64,000 nt of DNA, taken from NCBI RefSeq assembly GCF_009707705.1, contig NZ_WLYX01000001.1, positions 2,790,001-2,854,000 of the forward strand, given 5' to 3'. Below are positions 41,661 to 52,599 of this stretch, piece after piece. The notes beneath the pieces were generated by a model that did no database searches, was not told the origin of the DNA, and saw nothing but the letters and a program-made list of their open reading frames with translations. Position numbers and translations under genes: made by a program. How positions within the stretch are numbered: position 1 is the first letter of the stretch; each line of letters begins with the position of its first letter. Source of the DNA: Paludibacterium denitrificans. Its GTDB lineage: Bacteria > Pseudomonadota > Gammaproteobacteria > Burkholderiales > Chromobacteriaceae.

Positions 41661-43404
41661 TCAAGGTTCGGTAACGTAGCTGCCGGGCGCATCCATCAGC
41701 GCCGGGTAGGCTTTGCTTTCCACCGCCGGGGCTTTCTTTAGTTCACCCGAGCGGGGCTTGATCCACTGCATCCAGTCTTCCCACCAGCTGCCCTGATGGT
41801 GTTCGGCCGTTTCTTTCCAGCTGTCCGGCGTGTGGTGGCGCTCGGCCGGTGCCACCCAGTACTCGCGTTTCGGCGGATTGACCACCGGGTTGATGATGCC
41901 GAGGATGTGGCCGGAAGAAGACAGCACAAAGCGCTTGTCTCCCGCTACAAAATGGGTAAGGCGGAATGCCTGCCGCCACGGCGCAATATGGTCATCCACG
42001 GCGGTGACGGCGTATACCGGCTGGACCACCTGTTCCAGATCTATGCTTTCCCCGGCAACAGTCAGGGCGTTGGGTTTGATCAGGTTGTTATTCAGATAAA
42101 ACTCGCGCAAGTACCAGGCGTGCATGGTGGCTTAGCAGGCGAGTGGTGTCCATGTTCCAGAACAGCACGTCAAACGCCGATGGTTTTTCGCCATACAGAT
42201 AGTTATGCACGACGTAATGCCAGATCAGGCTGTTGGAGCGTAGCAGTCGGAACGACAGTGCCATTTCCTTGCCATCCAGATAGCCTTTTTCTTCCATCTT
42301 GTTGTCCAGCCATTCGATGGTGGCTGGATCAAGGAAGACTTCAATGTCCCCCGGCTTGTGGTAATCCACTAGCGTAGTGAAGAAAGTGGCGCTCGCCACT
42401 GGCATGTTTTCCTTGCCGTAATGACGATTGGCCCAAGCCATATACGTTGCCAGCGCTGCCCCGCCGATGCAGTAACCAACCGCATTCACCTGAGCGCTGC
42501 CGGAGAGTTCACGCGCCACGCGGAAGGCCCTGGTCCAGCCCGTCGGTGAGGTAGTCATCAAACCCGGTGTCGTGCATTTCTCCGCTGGGGTTCTTCCAGC
42601 TCACCATGTATACGTCCAGCCCTTGCTCCAGCAGGAAACGCACCATGCTCTTCTTGGGGTTGAGGTCCAATACGTAAAACTTGTTGATCCACGGTGGGAC
42701 GATGACCACCGGCACGGCATGGACTTTGGGTGCGGTTGGCGTGTAGTGAATCAACTCCATCATCCGGTTGCGATAGATGACTTTGCCGGGTGTGACCGCC
42801 AGATTCTTGCCGACCTGAAACTCCTCGGTACTGCTCATGCGGACAGTGCCAAGTTGCAGGTCTTCCAGAAAGTTATTGAAGCCTTGCAACAAACTTTCGC
42901 CATGGCTTTCCACTGCGCGCTGCAAGGCGATGGGGTTGGTCAGCAGAAAGTTGGTGGGTGCCAGTGCATTAAGCCAGCTGCGCCACCAGAATGCCGCCCG
43001 CCGGTTTGCCTTGCTGGATTGCCCCGGGGTGTTGTACAGCATGTCCTGACTGTGGTGTGTCAGCGTAAGATACCATTCCTTGGCAATATCCCAAGTGGGC
43101 GACTCGGTCCACTGCGGGTCGGCAAAACGCGTATCGTCGGGATGCGGCAGTTCGACATCCTTGCACGGCATGCCGAGAGCCCGTTTCCGGTGTACTGCTG
43201 CAAGGTGGCTATTTTCTCGATGAATTCTGCGGTCGCTTGCGACAGCTCCTGCGGGTGCGACAGCCAAGACAGTTGCGCGTGGCACAGCGAGGTTGTCATC
43301 CCCAAAGGGTCCCAGATGGTTTCCATCGCACGATGGAACTGTCGGGTAGTGGCTTGCAGGTTGAGGAGGTAGCCTCCGTTGATTGGCTTGCTTCTGCTAG
43401 GCAT
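41661..43404 (-). CDS. phaC: Class I poly(3-hydroxyalkanoate) synthase (two A-, one B-lesion)
   Basis: Polymerises hydroxyacyl-CoA into storage granules. About 581 residues. VPPWINKFYVLDL, the lipase-like box GYCIGGAA with the catalytic Cys, Asp in AVDDHIAPW and His in SSSGHILGI are seen. Lesions: near 43172-43178 (TCGGC for GCCGGC, NGLAGMPCKDVELP), near 42529 (CCAGGG for CCAGG, GLDQAFRVAREL), and 42130-42136 (GCTAAGC for GCCGGC, TTRLPATMHAWYL). ATG at 43404 is chosen; the upstream TTG at 43422 is less likely. phaA/phaB are not adjacent. Confidence 0.92.
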
Positions 43405-43527
43405 GGTTGTCTCACTATTCAAAGGAAGATCGCATCCGCAATTTCTCCCATCATGCTACGCGATTTATCAGTCGCTGGATGGACTAATCAGCGATATGGC
43501 ATGAAAAAAGACGACGGTCGTACGGGC

Positions 43528-44732
43528 TTAGTTGTCACCTTTGGCCGGATGGCCGGGGCGGCGGGTTGCCCAGTCTTCGCTCAACGCATGACGCATTTCA
43601 TCCTCGGCATGCAGGTAGCGACGGGTGGTTTCCAGCTTGGCATGGCGCAGGTTCTGGCTAACCACCAGCAACGGCACGCTTAAGCATCCAGTTGATGCGA
43701 CGCCGAACTGTGGCGTAACCAGTGTGTCGAGGCGCGTCGCAACTGTGCGGCGACAGTGTCGTGTCCTGCCAGGCTGGCATCATCCGCGGCGCGCTGCATG
43801 ATGTCTTTCATGCACTTGTGTATGCCGGCGGCGCTCATGGCGCTGTAGCCGGGATCGTGCTTTTTCCGGTACAGGCTGCATACCAGTGGGGTGGTATCGG
43901 AGGGCGAGGGGAGTTCGGCCAACCCTAGATGCTGACGGTAACGTTTCAATGCTTCAAGCAGGGCTTTGTTAACGGGGACATCGCCCTGTTTCTCACCTTT
44001 ACCCAAAACCTTCCACCACCACTGACCGCGAATCAGCCGGATTTCTCCCATGGTGGCGCGAGTCACTTCGCGCAGCCGCGCCGCCGAGTAGTAGTACAGC
44101 GAGATCAGCCAGCGCGCGCGTTCGGCGTGTTGTACGTCACGCTCGGTTTCGGTTGGCCAGTCGTTCAGCCAGCGCATCAGGAATTCCAGAGCTTCGTGCT
44201 CCAGAATGCGGTCTTCGTGAATGGTCTTGATGCCTTTGGTACGGCCGCGCTTGAGGGCAAAGGGGTTATGTCGTAAGTAGCCTGCCTGTACCAGATAGTT
44301 GTACAGGTTCGATAAAATTGTCTTGGCCTGCTGCCGTGACCCTACCGACAAGCCGCCTTTGGCTGCTGCACCGGTTTTGGATGGCCAGTAGGCAAAAGGC
44401 TTCCAGTCCGGGTGCGTGCGTGGTCGTGTCGGCCCGCACCAGTCTCTGTCCGGGCTTTCCATGAAGCGGTCGTAGTCCAGCACATCATCACGCGTCAGAT
44501 CGGACAGCGTCTTGCCGCGGCGTTGCGATGCCCACAGTAAAAAACGCTCCGCTTCTTTACGGTACACATCCAGCGTGCGCGGTTGGCTGCGATATTCCTT
44601 CAGCCAGGTTAACACTGCTTCCACGTCAGAAGATGCCTCGATAAGGCAAGCGCCATCAGCCCGATTCCAGCCCGGATGTTGGCCCGGAACAAGCCGGGCA
44701 TCGTCTGGATAAGCCAAGATGGGAAAAGCCAA
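43528..44732 (-). CDS. Tyrosine recombinase (one A-lesion)
   Basis: About 401 residues. An N-terminal SAM-like core-binding domain is followed by a catalytic domain with Arg in SAARLREVTRAT, the HWLRHSSASH box and, after repair, LRHAKLETTRRYLH with the Tyr nucleophile. GCTTAAGC at 43678-43685 cuts the protein just before the last two motifs; GCCGGC restores ..HQLDAGVPLLVVSQNL. The gene carries one of the three intact GCCGGC copies (43829) and a DUS core (43916), so it looks like a resident gene. Start codon uncertain (TTG at 44732). Its role is unknown. Confidence 0.85.
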
Positions 44733-44931
44733 GCCACGATCCTTTTGTTATGCTGATAAATGAGTGTCGTGCCTGAAAGGCAGCGGCTGTGTTGTCGATT
44801 GTAATAAAGTCAAAGCAGGTTCGTCATGGGCGTTTCCCGTCGTGGTGCTTTTATTTTGAACGCAGGCGAACCCGGAATTAACAAGCAGGAATGGATGTTG
44901 CGTCATCTTGCCAAGATAGTATGCTCCCACC

Positions 44932-46266
44932 ATGGAAATGAAAACCGCACTCCCTCTATCCAGCGTGATCGATCTCCTGCTCGACGCCGTTTGTGTCGTC
45001 GACGCAGCGGGACTCTTCGTCTATGTCAGTGCGGCATGCGAGCGCATTTTTGGCTACAGCCCGGAAGAAATGCTGGGCAAATCGATGATTGAAATGGTGG
45101 TGCCCGAAGATAGGGAGAGAACGCTGCAAGCGGCTCGCCAGATCATGTCGGGGCAGGCACAACCGCATTTCGAGAATCGCTACCTGCGCAAGGATGGCGA
45201 AATCGTTTATGTCATGTGGTCCGCTCGCTGGTCGGAAACGGACCAGCTCAGGATCGCCGTCGCCCATGACGTGACCGAACGCAAACGGGCCGAGTCCGTG
45301 CAAGCGGCCATTTACGCCATTTCCGAAGCTGCCCACGCGGCAGAAGATTTGCCCGCGCTTTTCCAGCAAATTCACCAGATCATCGGCCAACTGTTACCTG
45401 CGAATAATTTCTACGTGGCACTTTATGATGAGGACAGTGGCCAGTTAAGTTTTCCGTATCATGTCGATTCCCTCAAGCCGGACCCGGCAATACCCAAGCC
45501 AGCCAGTGGCACGCTTTGTGCCGAAGTCATCCGCACCCATCAGCCGCTATTGCTGACCCGGTCAAGATTGGCGGCTTGCCCGGTGCATTTGATTGATGCC
45601 TTTGGGCAAAATGTCTTGTGCTGGCTGGGCGTGCCGCTTAATACGGGACGTGGAACCATCGGTGCCCTGGTGTTGAAAAGTTATTCTGGTGAAGCGTGTT
45701 ATACCGAAAAAGATCAGGATCTATTGCAATACGTTTCTACCCAGGTTGCAACGGCGATTGAACGCAAGCAGTTGCATACCCGGCTACAGTTTATGGCGCA
45801 ATATGATGCCCTGACGCATCTTCCCAACCGCCGCTTGCTGCATGACCGTCTGGAAAGCGCCCTGATGAGAGCCCGGCGCGAACAATGGCAATTCTCCCTG
45901 CTTTATCTTGATCTGGATAAGTTCAAGCAAATCAACGATACCTTTGGTCATGTAGCGGGCGATCTGCTATTGCAGGCCGTGGCACGCAGGCTTAAACAGT
46001 GCGTGCGTGAATCGGATACCGTGGCCCGGGTGGGCGGGGATGAATTTGTGGTGTTGCTGGAAAGCACGCTGGAGCCTGAACATGTTGCCGTGGTGGTGGA
46101 TAAAATCCACAAGGCGTTTGAATTGCCTTTGGATATCGCCAGCCACAGCCTGAGAATCCAGCCTAGCATCGGCATCGCTCACTATCCCGAGCATGGTGAG
46201 GAAGCGCAGCAGTTGCTCAAGTACGCTGACGAAGCCATGTATTACTCAAAACATAACGAGAAATAG
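44932..46266 (+). CDS. Diguanylate cyclase with PAS and GAF domains
   Basis: 444 residues, intact. PAS domain about residues 10-125 (VDAAGLFVYVSAACERIFGYS, VAHDVTERKRAE), GAF domain about 135-280, and a GGDEF domain from about 290 (DALTHLPNRRLLHDRL, RVGGDEFVVLL). RESD five residues before GGDEF is an inhibitory I-site, so product inhibition is likely. It makes cyclic di-GMP. No membrane segment, so it senses in the cytoplasm. No EAL domain follows. The 199-base leader has no clear ribosome-binding site. Confidence 0.93.
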   Translation: MEMKTALPLSSVIDLLLDAVCVVDAAGLFVYVSAACERIFGYSPEEMLGKSMIEMVVPEDRERTLQAARQIMSGQAQPHFENRYLRKDGEIVYVMWSARWSETDQLRIAVAHDVTERKRAESVQAAIYAISEAAHAAEDLPALFQQIHQIIGQLLPANNFYVALYDEDSGQLSFPYHVDSLKPDPAIPKPASGTLCAEVIRTHQPLLLTRSRLAACPVHLIDAFGQNVLCWLGVPLNTGRGTIGALVLKSYSGEACYTEKDQDLLQYVSTQVATAIERKQLHTRLQFMAQYDALTHLPNRRLLHDRLESALMRARREQWQFSLLYLDLDKFKQINDTFGHVAGDLLLQAVARRLKQCVRESDTVARVGGDEFVVLLESTLEPEHVAVVVDKIHKAFELPLDIASHSLRIQPSIGIAHYPEHGEEAQQLLKYADEAMYYSKHNEK

Positions 46267-46384
46267 CAAGAACTCTGCTTTGCTCCAAGCGTTTTTCATC
46301 GCAGCCGGAGCGACAGGATCAGCACTTTCTCCGACTATGCGTGGTGAAAATATCATTAGCGAGACATTGGTATCGCCCGGTTTT

Positions 46385-46745
46385 TTAGATAACGTCCGGG
46401 TCGATAAAAATTGGTGTGCCGTTATTGAATCGCGCCAATGAGAAAGGCATTGCATCAACAATTGGTGTGACTCCACGTATCAGGTCAGCCGCTAATTTTC
46501 CAGCCCCCGGACCAATACCAAAGCCGTGCCCGCTAAATCCGGTGGCAACAACCAGACCGGTAATCCCATCTACGCCGGAAATCACCGGGACCAGATCCGG
46601 TGTGAGGTCAATGCGACCGGCCCGGACACCATCAAGTTTTACTTGCGCCAGTTCTGGTCGCTCTTCTTTGAGGCGTTGTAGTGCACGCCGTGTAACGCTT
46701 GTGTCAGGTGCAGGGTTGTATATTCGTTGACGTTCAAATGGTGAT
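46385..46745 (-). pseudogene. FAD-dependent amine/amino-acid oxidoreductase, C-terminal remnant
   Basis: About 115 residues of the C-terminal part of a DAO-family flavoprotein: GRIDLTPDLVPVISGVDG, the FAD-binding ATGFSGHGFGIGPGAGKLAADL and a normal stop. The open frame continues without a start right up to the IS end at 46746, so the N-terminal two thirds are gone. The remaining frame is clean, suggesting a recent loss. Confidence 0.8.
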
Positions 46746-46808
46746 TGAATCGCCCCCGCTTTCGTAGATACCTCGTGAGCCTCACACTAGGTCCCACAAG
46801 GAGGTGTC

Positions 46809-47087
46809 ATGAGCAGCAAGCGTTTCCCCGAAAAGTTCAAGATTGAAGCCGTCAAACAGATTACTGAACGCGGCTATCCCGTCGCCGAAGTCGCCAGCCG
46901 TCTCGGCGTATCTGCCCACAGCCTGTATCAATGGCTGAAACGCTACGGCCCCAAGCGTGCCAAACCAGCCGAATCTGCGGATCAGCAAGCCGAAATCCGA
47001 CGTCTCAAGGCTGAGCTCAAACGGGTCACCGAGGAGCGCGACATCCTAAAAAAGGCCGCCGCATACTTTGCCAAGGAGTCCGGGTAA
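46809..47087 (+). CDS. IS3-family transposase OrfA
   Basis: 92 residues: helix-turn-helix (KFKIEAVKQITERGYPVAEV, ASRLGVSAHSLYQWL) and a C-terminal leucine-zipper-like helix (AEIRRLKAELKRVTEERDIL). The A AAA AAG heptamer near its end (47048-47054) fits programmed -1 frameshifting into OrfB, as is known for IS3 elements. AAGGAGGTG precedes the start. Confidence 0.9.
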   Translation: MSSKRFPEKFKIEAVKQITERGYPVAEVASRLGVSAHSLYQWLKRYGPKRAKPAESADQQAEIRRLKAELKRVTEERDILKKAAAYFAKESG

Positions 47088-47959
47088 GGTATGCCTTCAT
47101 CCGGGCCCACGCGCAGTAATTTCCTGTTCGACGACTGTGTTGGGTCATGGCAGTGCACCCCAGTGGCTACTACGCCCGGAGAGCGTCTCCGCAATCACGT
47201 CGAGCGCGTGAAGACTAGCGTTTGCTGGGGCAAATCAAGCAGGCCTGGTTAGAGAGTGGCGGAGTCTATGGGTACCGCAAGGTGCATGACGGCCTGCAGG
47301 CTCAGGGAGAGCGCTGTGGCAAACATCGCGTGGCACGGCTGATGAAGCAGGAGGGCTTACGTTCGCAGACGGGTTACCACCGGCGTCTTGGGCATTACAG
47401 TGGTCGCCCAGCAGTGGTGGCACCTAATCACCTGCAACGCAGGTTCTCCGTGAATGAGCCAAATAAGGCCTGGGTAACCGACATCACTTATATCCGCACG
47501 CATGAGGGGTGGTTGTATTTGGCGGTGGTGCTGGACCTGTTCTCGTGACAGGTGATTGGCTGGTCGATGCAGTCACGTATCGACGAGAGCTGGTGCTGAA
47601 TGCCTTGCTGATGGCGGTATGGCGGCGTCAGCCCAAGCAGGAGGTGCTGGTGCATTCCGACCGGGGGAGTCAGTTCAGTAGTTACGACTGGCAGGACTTC
47701 TTGAAGGCCCATCGCTTGGTGCCCAGCATGAATCGGCGTGGGAACTGCCATGACAATGCCGTGGAGGAGAGTTTCTTCCAGTTGCTGAAGCGGGAGCGCA
47801 TCCAGCGAAAGGCCTATCGCGACCGGGAGGAAGCCCGACGAGACATCTTCGATTACATCAAGATGTTCTACAACCCGAAGCGCCAGCGATGGTTCCGCAA
47901 ATGGGCTATCGCCGGTAGAGTTTGAGAAGCAATATTTCCAACGGCTCAAGAGTGTCTAG
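47054..47959 (+). pseudogene. IS3-family transposase OrfB, three in-frame stops
   Basis: The DDE integrase core is recognisable: Asp in [14 protein letters not shown], Asp in VHSDRGSQFSS, Glu in DNAVEESFFQLLKRE. In the OrfB frame the sequence shows TAA where AHAQQF is expected (about 47120), TAG where REDQRLLG is expected (about 47217) and TGA where LFSRQVIGW is expected (about 47546). All three are explained by C-to-T changes (CAA, CAG, CGA). An A-lesion at about 47881 (GCCAGCG for GCCGGC) disrupts the C terminus. The stops do not sit at GCCGGC or CCWGG, so I think this copy is really dead. Confidence 0.8.
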
Positions 47960-48004
47960 AGAAGCTGGGGCGATTCAGGTAATGAACGGACATAAAAATA
48001 GCCG

Positions 48005-48781
48005 CTAGCCGATGGTGGACACTGGAATGTCACCGACAATATCAATGAACAGTCGGAAGATTGCCCGGTTATCCAAGCTGGTTTTCTCAAGCCAGTTCCC
48101 CGCCTGTTCTTGTTCTGTGCAGTACTGCTCAATCAGAGCGGAAAGCAGCACGTCTCCATGGGAAAGATGCCCAGCCTTGGCTCTTAGTGTTGCCATGGAT
48201 ACTGGCTCAGGGGTAGGCACTGCCTTGCCCTTATCGCGCAGCCTGATGCCCTCTAAAGCATCCACGCCTGTCTGAGAGAAAGCATATACAAGGCGCTTCT
48301 CCAAGCTGCTCTCAGGCTCAACCATGATGCCGTGATCTTCGAGGTAACCACGAACAATGCGTGTCATCTGATGGTTATCGTGGCCTGCCACCGCATTCTT
48401 GGCTGCCTCTTCCATGACATCAAGGCCTGCCTCGTAAGCCTCGGGGATATTGCCTGCCATGCGGTGCTGTTCATCCTCCAGCATCAGGGAGCGAGCGAAG
48501 GCCAGAGATGCTCTACGAATCTCCTCGGGGGTGAGGCCTGAAACCAGATTGGCTTTGATGGCTTGCCGGAGAACAGTGAATTTACCTTGTAGGCGCAGAC
48601 CTTCAGCAGCAGCTTTGAGTTTGGCTTCGGCGGCGTCTTTGGTCTTCAGGCTAAAAATGATCTCGTTCTTGCCGTAGTGTGCAAGGAGATCGGCAGGTAC
48701 TCTGAGGCGGAAGTAATAGATCGCCCCACGGCGTACAACATGGGCTGTTTTGGACATCAATTTCTCAGTCATGTGTAACAC
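48005..48781 (-). pseudogene. Phage-type integrase, N-terminal part only (DUF6538-like)
   Basis: 258 residues. The N terminus HVVRRGAIYYFRLRVPADLL matches the DUF6538 domain seen on many phage/island integrases, followed by a helical core-binding region. The catalytic domain (R..HxxR..Y) is missing: the frame ends at GDIPVSTIG, 28 bases from the IS3 right end. So the IS junction removed the C-terminal half. Confidence 0.78.
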
Positions 48782-48991
48782 TCACAGGTAACAGCCAAAG
48801 AAAAAAGCCATTGATAACCAGTAAGTTACTTGTGCCGTTAAGCGTTTCATGTCTCGGAGTAAAGCATAAGCTGTCGGAAACTAGGAACCGAACCGGGCTC
48901 CCTAGCTGTCTTGGTAAAGCATGATTTGGCGCATCGGCAAAAAATTAAGCATAAAGTGTCAAAAAAATCACGTTTAATTCTATGGTGATTT
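48782..48991. other. Non-coding A+T-rich gap in the island
   Basis: 210 bases between the integrase remnant and the hipA remnant. No gene, tRNA or clear att repeat; a sequence CCGAACCGGGCTCC at 48890-48903 only loosely resembles the ssrA 3' end. Confidence 0.4.
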
Positions 48992-50040
48992 TTAGCGTTC
49001 CTTGCTGAGCTTGGTGGCCATCTCTGCAATGATGATGCGGACAATGCCTCGTAGCCAGACTTCCTCTCCGGTCAAAACAGCGCGCAATTCTGGTTGCGTG
49101 GCAGACAACTGTGCATTTTCACATACTATCTGCTCATACAGCTCCTTCGCAGCCGGAATGATGCGCCTGACCATCTCGCATAGCAGGTGACGTGCACCTG
49201 TGCGGGCGACACCTAACTGCTCTGCCACTTCCAAAAGCCGGGGAGTATCACATTGTGCCAACCGCGAAGTTCCCAGTACATCCGATGCGAGTGTCGTCGC
49301 TTCGGGCCAACCGTCATGGCCATTCATCCGTGTTTCATACACGGCAGTACAGAGCAGGTCATAGTGAGGGGCTAGGCTGATGCCATCCTTGGTCACCGGG
49401 CAGCTAATGTTTTTTAGGTGTGCATCGGTATTGCCGACCAGTATATTGAACAGTAGCCATTGAAACAGTGCCCGCCGCGTTACCATGGGCGGTCGGGTTT
49501 GTGTCGCCAGTTGGCCGTAGGTGGCAATTGAGCCTGCGCTGTACTTGAAGCCGGAAGCAATTCCTAGTAGCTGACAACCATCGATGACATGCTGGCGTTG
49601 CCATTGCCCGTTCAATAATACCCGGTCAAATCGTTCTACCAGATATACGGGTTCAGGTACGTACAGTCGGGTCACGGCAGGAACCTTTAGCCCCAAGATT
49701 GCCGCCAGTCGCATGATGAAATACTCGTTGGCTACTGAGTGTGGAAAGCTACCGCTATCGTGGTTCGGCTTCAGAATATGGGTCGATGGTGTCGACCCGC
49801 GTGGCTCCCACAGTTGTTTGCCATCCCAGATAAGTGCGAGTTTGTGCTGGGCCCCGGCAAGTGACATTTTTTTGGGGCTACGTGTACCAGTGGAAGTCGT
49901 GGCATGTTGGCAATGCGAGCTGACAGTTGCTCAAACAACAATGGCTGTGCACCCTCTGCATTCGGCAAGTCCTGCCCGTTGGGCAATAAAGTCAGGGAGC
50001 CTGCTGACTCGGCACCGTAATAGGCCAGTATGTCAATCAG
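48992..50040 (-). pseudogene. hipA: HipA-family kinase, N-terminally truncated
   Basis: Toxin kinase of a HipAB-type module. Present are the end of the N-terminal subdomain (YYGAESAGSLTLLPNGQ) and the kinase core: SLAGAQHKLAL, STHILKPN, the catalytic Asp in LVGNTDAHLKN, and PHYDLLCTAVY. One A is missing from a homopolymer near 49871 (..HVAPKKMSLAGAQ). The first 60-90 residues and any hipB are replaced by the IS21 end around 50040, so the gene is dead or acts only as a fragment. Confidence 0.78.
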
Positions 50041-50086
50041 CGTCGAATTTTGACCAGCAAACAGCGTCCAAATTTGACCAGGCAAA

Positions 50087-50825
50087 TCAGCCGTTTTTCC
50101 TCCTCTGCTTGAACCGGTAAGAGTCATTTCCGGTTTCCAGAATGTCGCAGTGGTGCGTCACCCGATCCAGCAGCGCAGTGGTCATCTTGGCATCGCCAAA
50201 CACGCTCACCCACTCCCCGAAACTCAGATTGGTCGTGATGATCAGCGAAGTCTTCTCATACAACTGACTGATCAGGTGAAACAGCAACGCCCCACCCGAT
50301 TCGGGGAATGGCAGGTAGCCCAGCTCATCCAGAATCACGGCATCCATCAGTACCAGTTGGCGTGCCAGCAGTCCCGTTTTACCCTGCTGTTTCTCTTTCT
50401 CCAACTGGTTCACCGGGTCTACCGCATTGTAGAACCGCACCCGTTTGCCCTGATGAATGGCCGCAATACCCAAGGCTGTCGCCAGGTGGGTTTTACCGGT
50501 TCCAGTGCCCCCCACCGAGGATCAGGTTGTGCGCGGTATCCAAATAGCTGCCACTCGCCAGTTGCTTGATACGGGCTGACTCCAGCGGGGTCTCTGACCA
50601 GTCAATGCCGCTCAGGTCACGGTGCACCGGGAAGCGTGCTGCTTTGAGTTGATAGCTCAGACTGCGTGCCTGTCGGTCGGCTTGTTCTGCATCGAGCAAT
50701 CGTCGCAGCAGCGCCTCTCCCGAAAGGGGCTGCCGGTGAACCTCTGCTTGCAATTCGCGCCATGCTTCGGCCATGCCGTACAACCGCAGTGTTTGCAGTC
50801 GGGCCAGATGGGAGGATTCAGACAT
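50087..50825 (-). CDS. istB: IS21 helper ATPase IstB (one homopolymer error)
   Basis: AAA+ ATPase assisting Ist[21 protein letters not shown], Walker [15 protein letters not shown], Walker [12 protein letters not shown] and sensor TTNLSFGEW are present. Near 50512 a run of six G should be five to keep the frame ([12 protein letters not shown]). About 245 residues. The start overlaps the istA stop (ATGTCTGA). Confidence 0.88.
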
Positions 50826-52106
50826 GCGCCACCTCCCGCAGGGTATCGTAGCGGTCGCAATTCGCCACCGGCTCCTCACGGAGGCTCAATGTGTCGGGTG
50901 TCTCCACCACGGCCACTCGAGGGGGGCGGGTCAATCGCCGTAACTCGTTCAGTACAATTGCCGTGCTGGGCTTACCATATTTCTGCGCCAGTTGGCAGGC
51001 CACTTCCAGCGTCTCCGTGCCGGATTCACGCGCCACCAGCAGTAGCTCGGCAAAGGCACGATCTCCCCGGGCTGTTTAAGGGCCTGCTGACGAACCGCTT
51101 CGATAGCGGGAGGGAGGACCCATTCGATGAATGGCCGCCCGTGACGGAGGGCACCAGGTTTCGTCTCCAGTATCGACAGGTAATGCCGGGGCTCGCAGAC
51201 CATCTGGTCCCGGCCAAAGTGGCGAACATGGCAGGCCAGCTCCCGGCCATCGGCCACGATACGAATCGTGCTTAAGCATTGATACGTACCGAAACGACCT
51301 TGCTTACCATTCGGCGGGGACGCTATAACGGTTGCGATCCACCGAGACCAGACAGGTGCTGGAGACGCGCAACAGATGTTCGACGTAACCGTCGAACGGC
51401 ATGGTGACCGGTCGCAGATGAGGGCGTTCCACCTTCAGTACATCCGCAATGGTGGCCTCTTGCGTGGGATGACGTCGTCCCGCCAGTTCTCGACAGCGCT
51501 GTTCCAGCCACTGGTTCAAGCCGCTGAAGTCAGCAAAGCGCGGCGTCGGCGTGAATAGCCATTCACGGATATTGCCCACCTGATTCTCGACCGGCCCTTC
51601 TCCCAGCCTGAAGCGTGCAGGCTACCGGCTCAAACAGGTAATGATTCGCCAGCGCCAGAAAGCGGCGATTGAACTGGCGCTCTTTGCTTAAGCAAACACT
51701 GTCTCCACCACGGTCTTGAGGTTGTCGTAGACCATCTTGTGCGGGACCCCACCGAAGAAAGCGAAGGCGCGGCGATGGGCATCGAACACCATCTCCCGGG
51801 TCTCGCGCGGATAGGCAACGACAAACATCTGCCGACTGTAGGTCAGACGGAAATGGGCTAGTTTGATGGTCTGGGTAACACCACCGAGCACCACATGTTC
51901 GTAGCTCCAGTCGAACTGACCCACTTCACCGAGGAGCGAATGACAACGGGACAAAAGCCTGTGTTCTGACGATCTTTGTAGCACTCGCATTCCAGGCCCG
52001 GACATAGCGCTGGATGCTGTCGTAGGCCCCGCGATAGCCTTCAGCTTGTAGGAATTCGAATAATCGGCGAGCCGTACGGCGCTGCGCTTTGGGCAGAGAG
52101 TGGTCG
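50818..52106 (-). pseudogene. istA: IS21 transposase IstA, 5'-truncated, with several lesions
   Basis: The DDE domain is visible as GQFDWSYEHV, YSRQMFVVAYPRETREMVFD and FFGGVPHKMVYDNLKT. The C-terminal part reads SVPAEWAGKVVSVRINAGT and ends ..[13 protein letters not shown]-lesions lie at 51685-51692 (VFAGKERQFN), about 51613 (TPASGW), 51302-51307 (WAGKVV) and 51270-51277 (INAGTIRI); another shift is near 51068. The N-terminal helix-turn-helix is absent: the frame begins LPKAQRRTARRLFEFLQ, next to phage sequence. Confidence 0.75.
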
Positions 52107-52599
52107 AGCTCATGTCAAAGGCTACGCCGTGCTGTTCTTTGCCAGTCAACGCCTCCATGATGGACTTGGTCCGTTGCACCTGTGGCAATAGGGCATACGC
52201 CTCGCTCATGTGGTCTTTGCCGAACACAGAGCGCAACTCGCGGATAGCGGTAAGGTTGGCCGAAGCGCTGGAAGTAATCACATCCTTTGATGTTTGCCAC
52301 GCCGAGGATGTTGCTTTTGCAATCTCAAGCTGAGACATCCCGGCAGCACTCATCAAGGAAAGCTGGCGTGTGTACTCCTTGCTCGCCTCAACCGTTTTGC
52401 CCATGAATCCAAACATGGAGCTGCCGATGTGTGACAGGCCCCAGCCGACGCCGATCATCTTCAGCGCCTTGAACTTGTCTTGCAGGCTGACAACGTTTTT
52501 CTCAAGCCCCGTCAGGTCTTTTGCGATCATGCCCAAGCCAGAGCTGACCATATTGGTTAAACTGAGCTTTATGGCAACTGAATAGGCTTCGAAGGCCAT
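52107..52599 (-). pseudogene. Phage tail tape-measure protein, N-terminal fragment
   Basis: About 163 residues: MAFEAYSVAIKLSLTNMVSS, a helical coiled part, and GKEQHGVAFDM just before the IS21 sequence. Tape-measure proteins usually exceed 600 residues, so the remainder is lost. The only DUS-like copy in the island (52253-52266) lies here and encodes Ser-Ala-Asn-Leu. Follows the tail chaperone genes in order, as expected. Confidence 0.7.

Larger units (their letters stand above)
46746..47977 (+). mobile_element. IS3-family insertion sequence (IS51-like)
   Basis: About 1232 bases with imperfect inverted ends: left TGAATCGCCCCCGCTT, right (reverse complement) TGAATCGCCCCAGCTT. It contains orfA and orfB joined by a slippery A AAA AAG at 47048-47054. 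The 3 bases outside each end (GAT, GGT) do not match, so the usual short target duplication is missing. Genes on both sides are cut off at the element. Confidence 0.85.
50041..52106 (-). mobile_element. IS21-family remnant (istA-istB)
   Basis: The istB-proximal end is intact, with repeated TTTGACCAG / TTGACCAGC motifs at 50045-50090, as in the multiple terminal repeats of IS21 elements. The istA-proximal end is missing: istA lacks its N-terminal helix-turn-helix and runs straight into a phage tape-measure gene at about 52106. This is therefore a truncated copy. Confidence 0.8.

Noticed and set aside
48885..48905. CCGAACCGGGCTCC as an att copy of the ssrA 3' end
   Set aside because: Only loose similarity to GGAATCGAACCCGCG; too many mismatches for an attachment repeat.
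49315..49325. CTTCGGGCCAACC as a DUS copy
   Set aside because: One extra G; not counted. CTTCGGCCAGTT at 39045 was also excluded.
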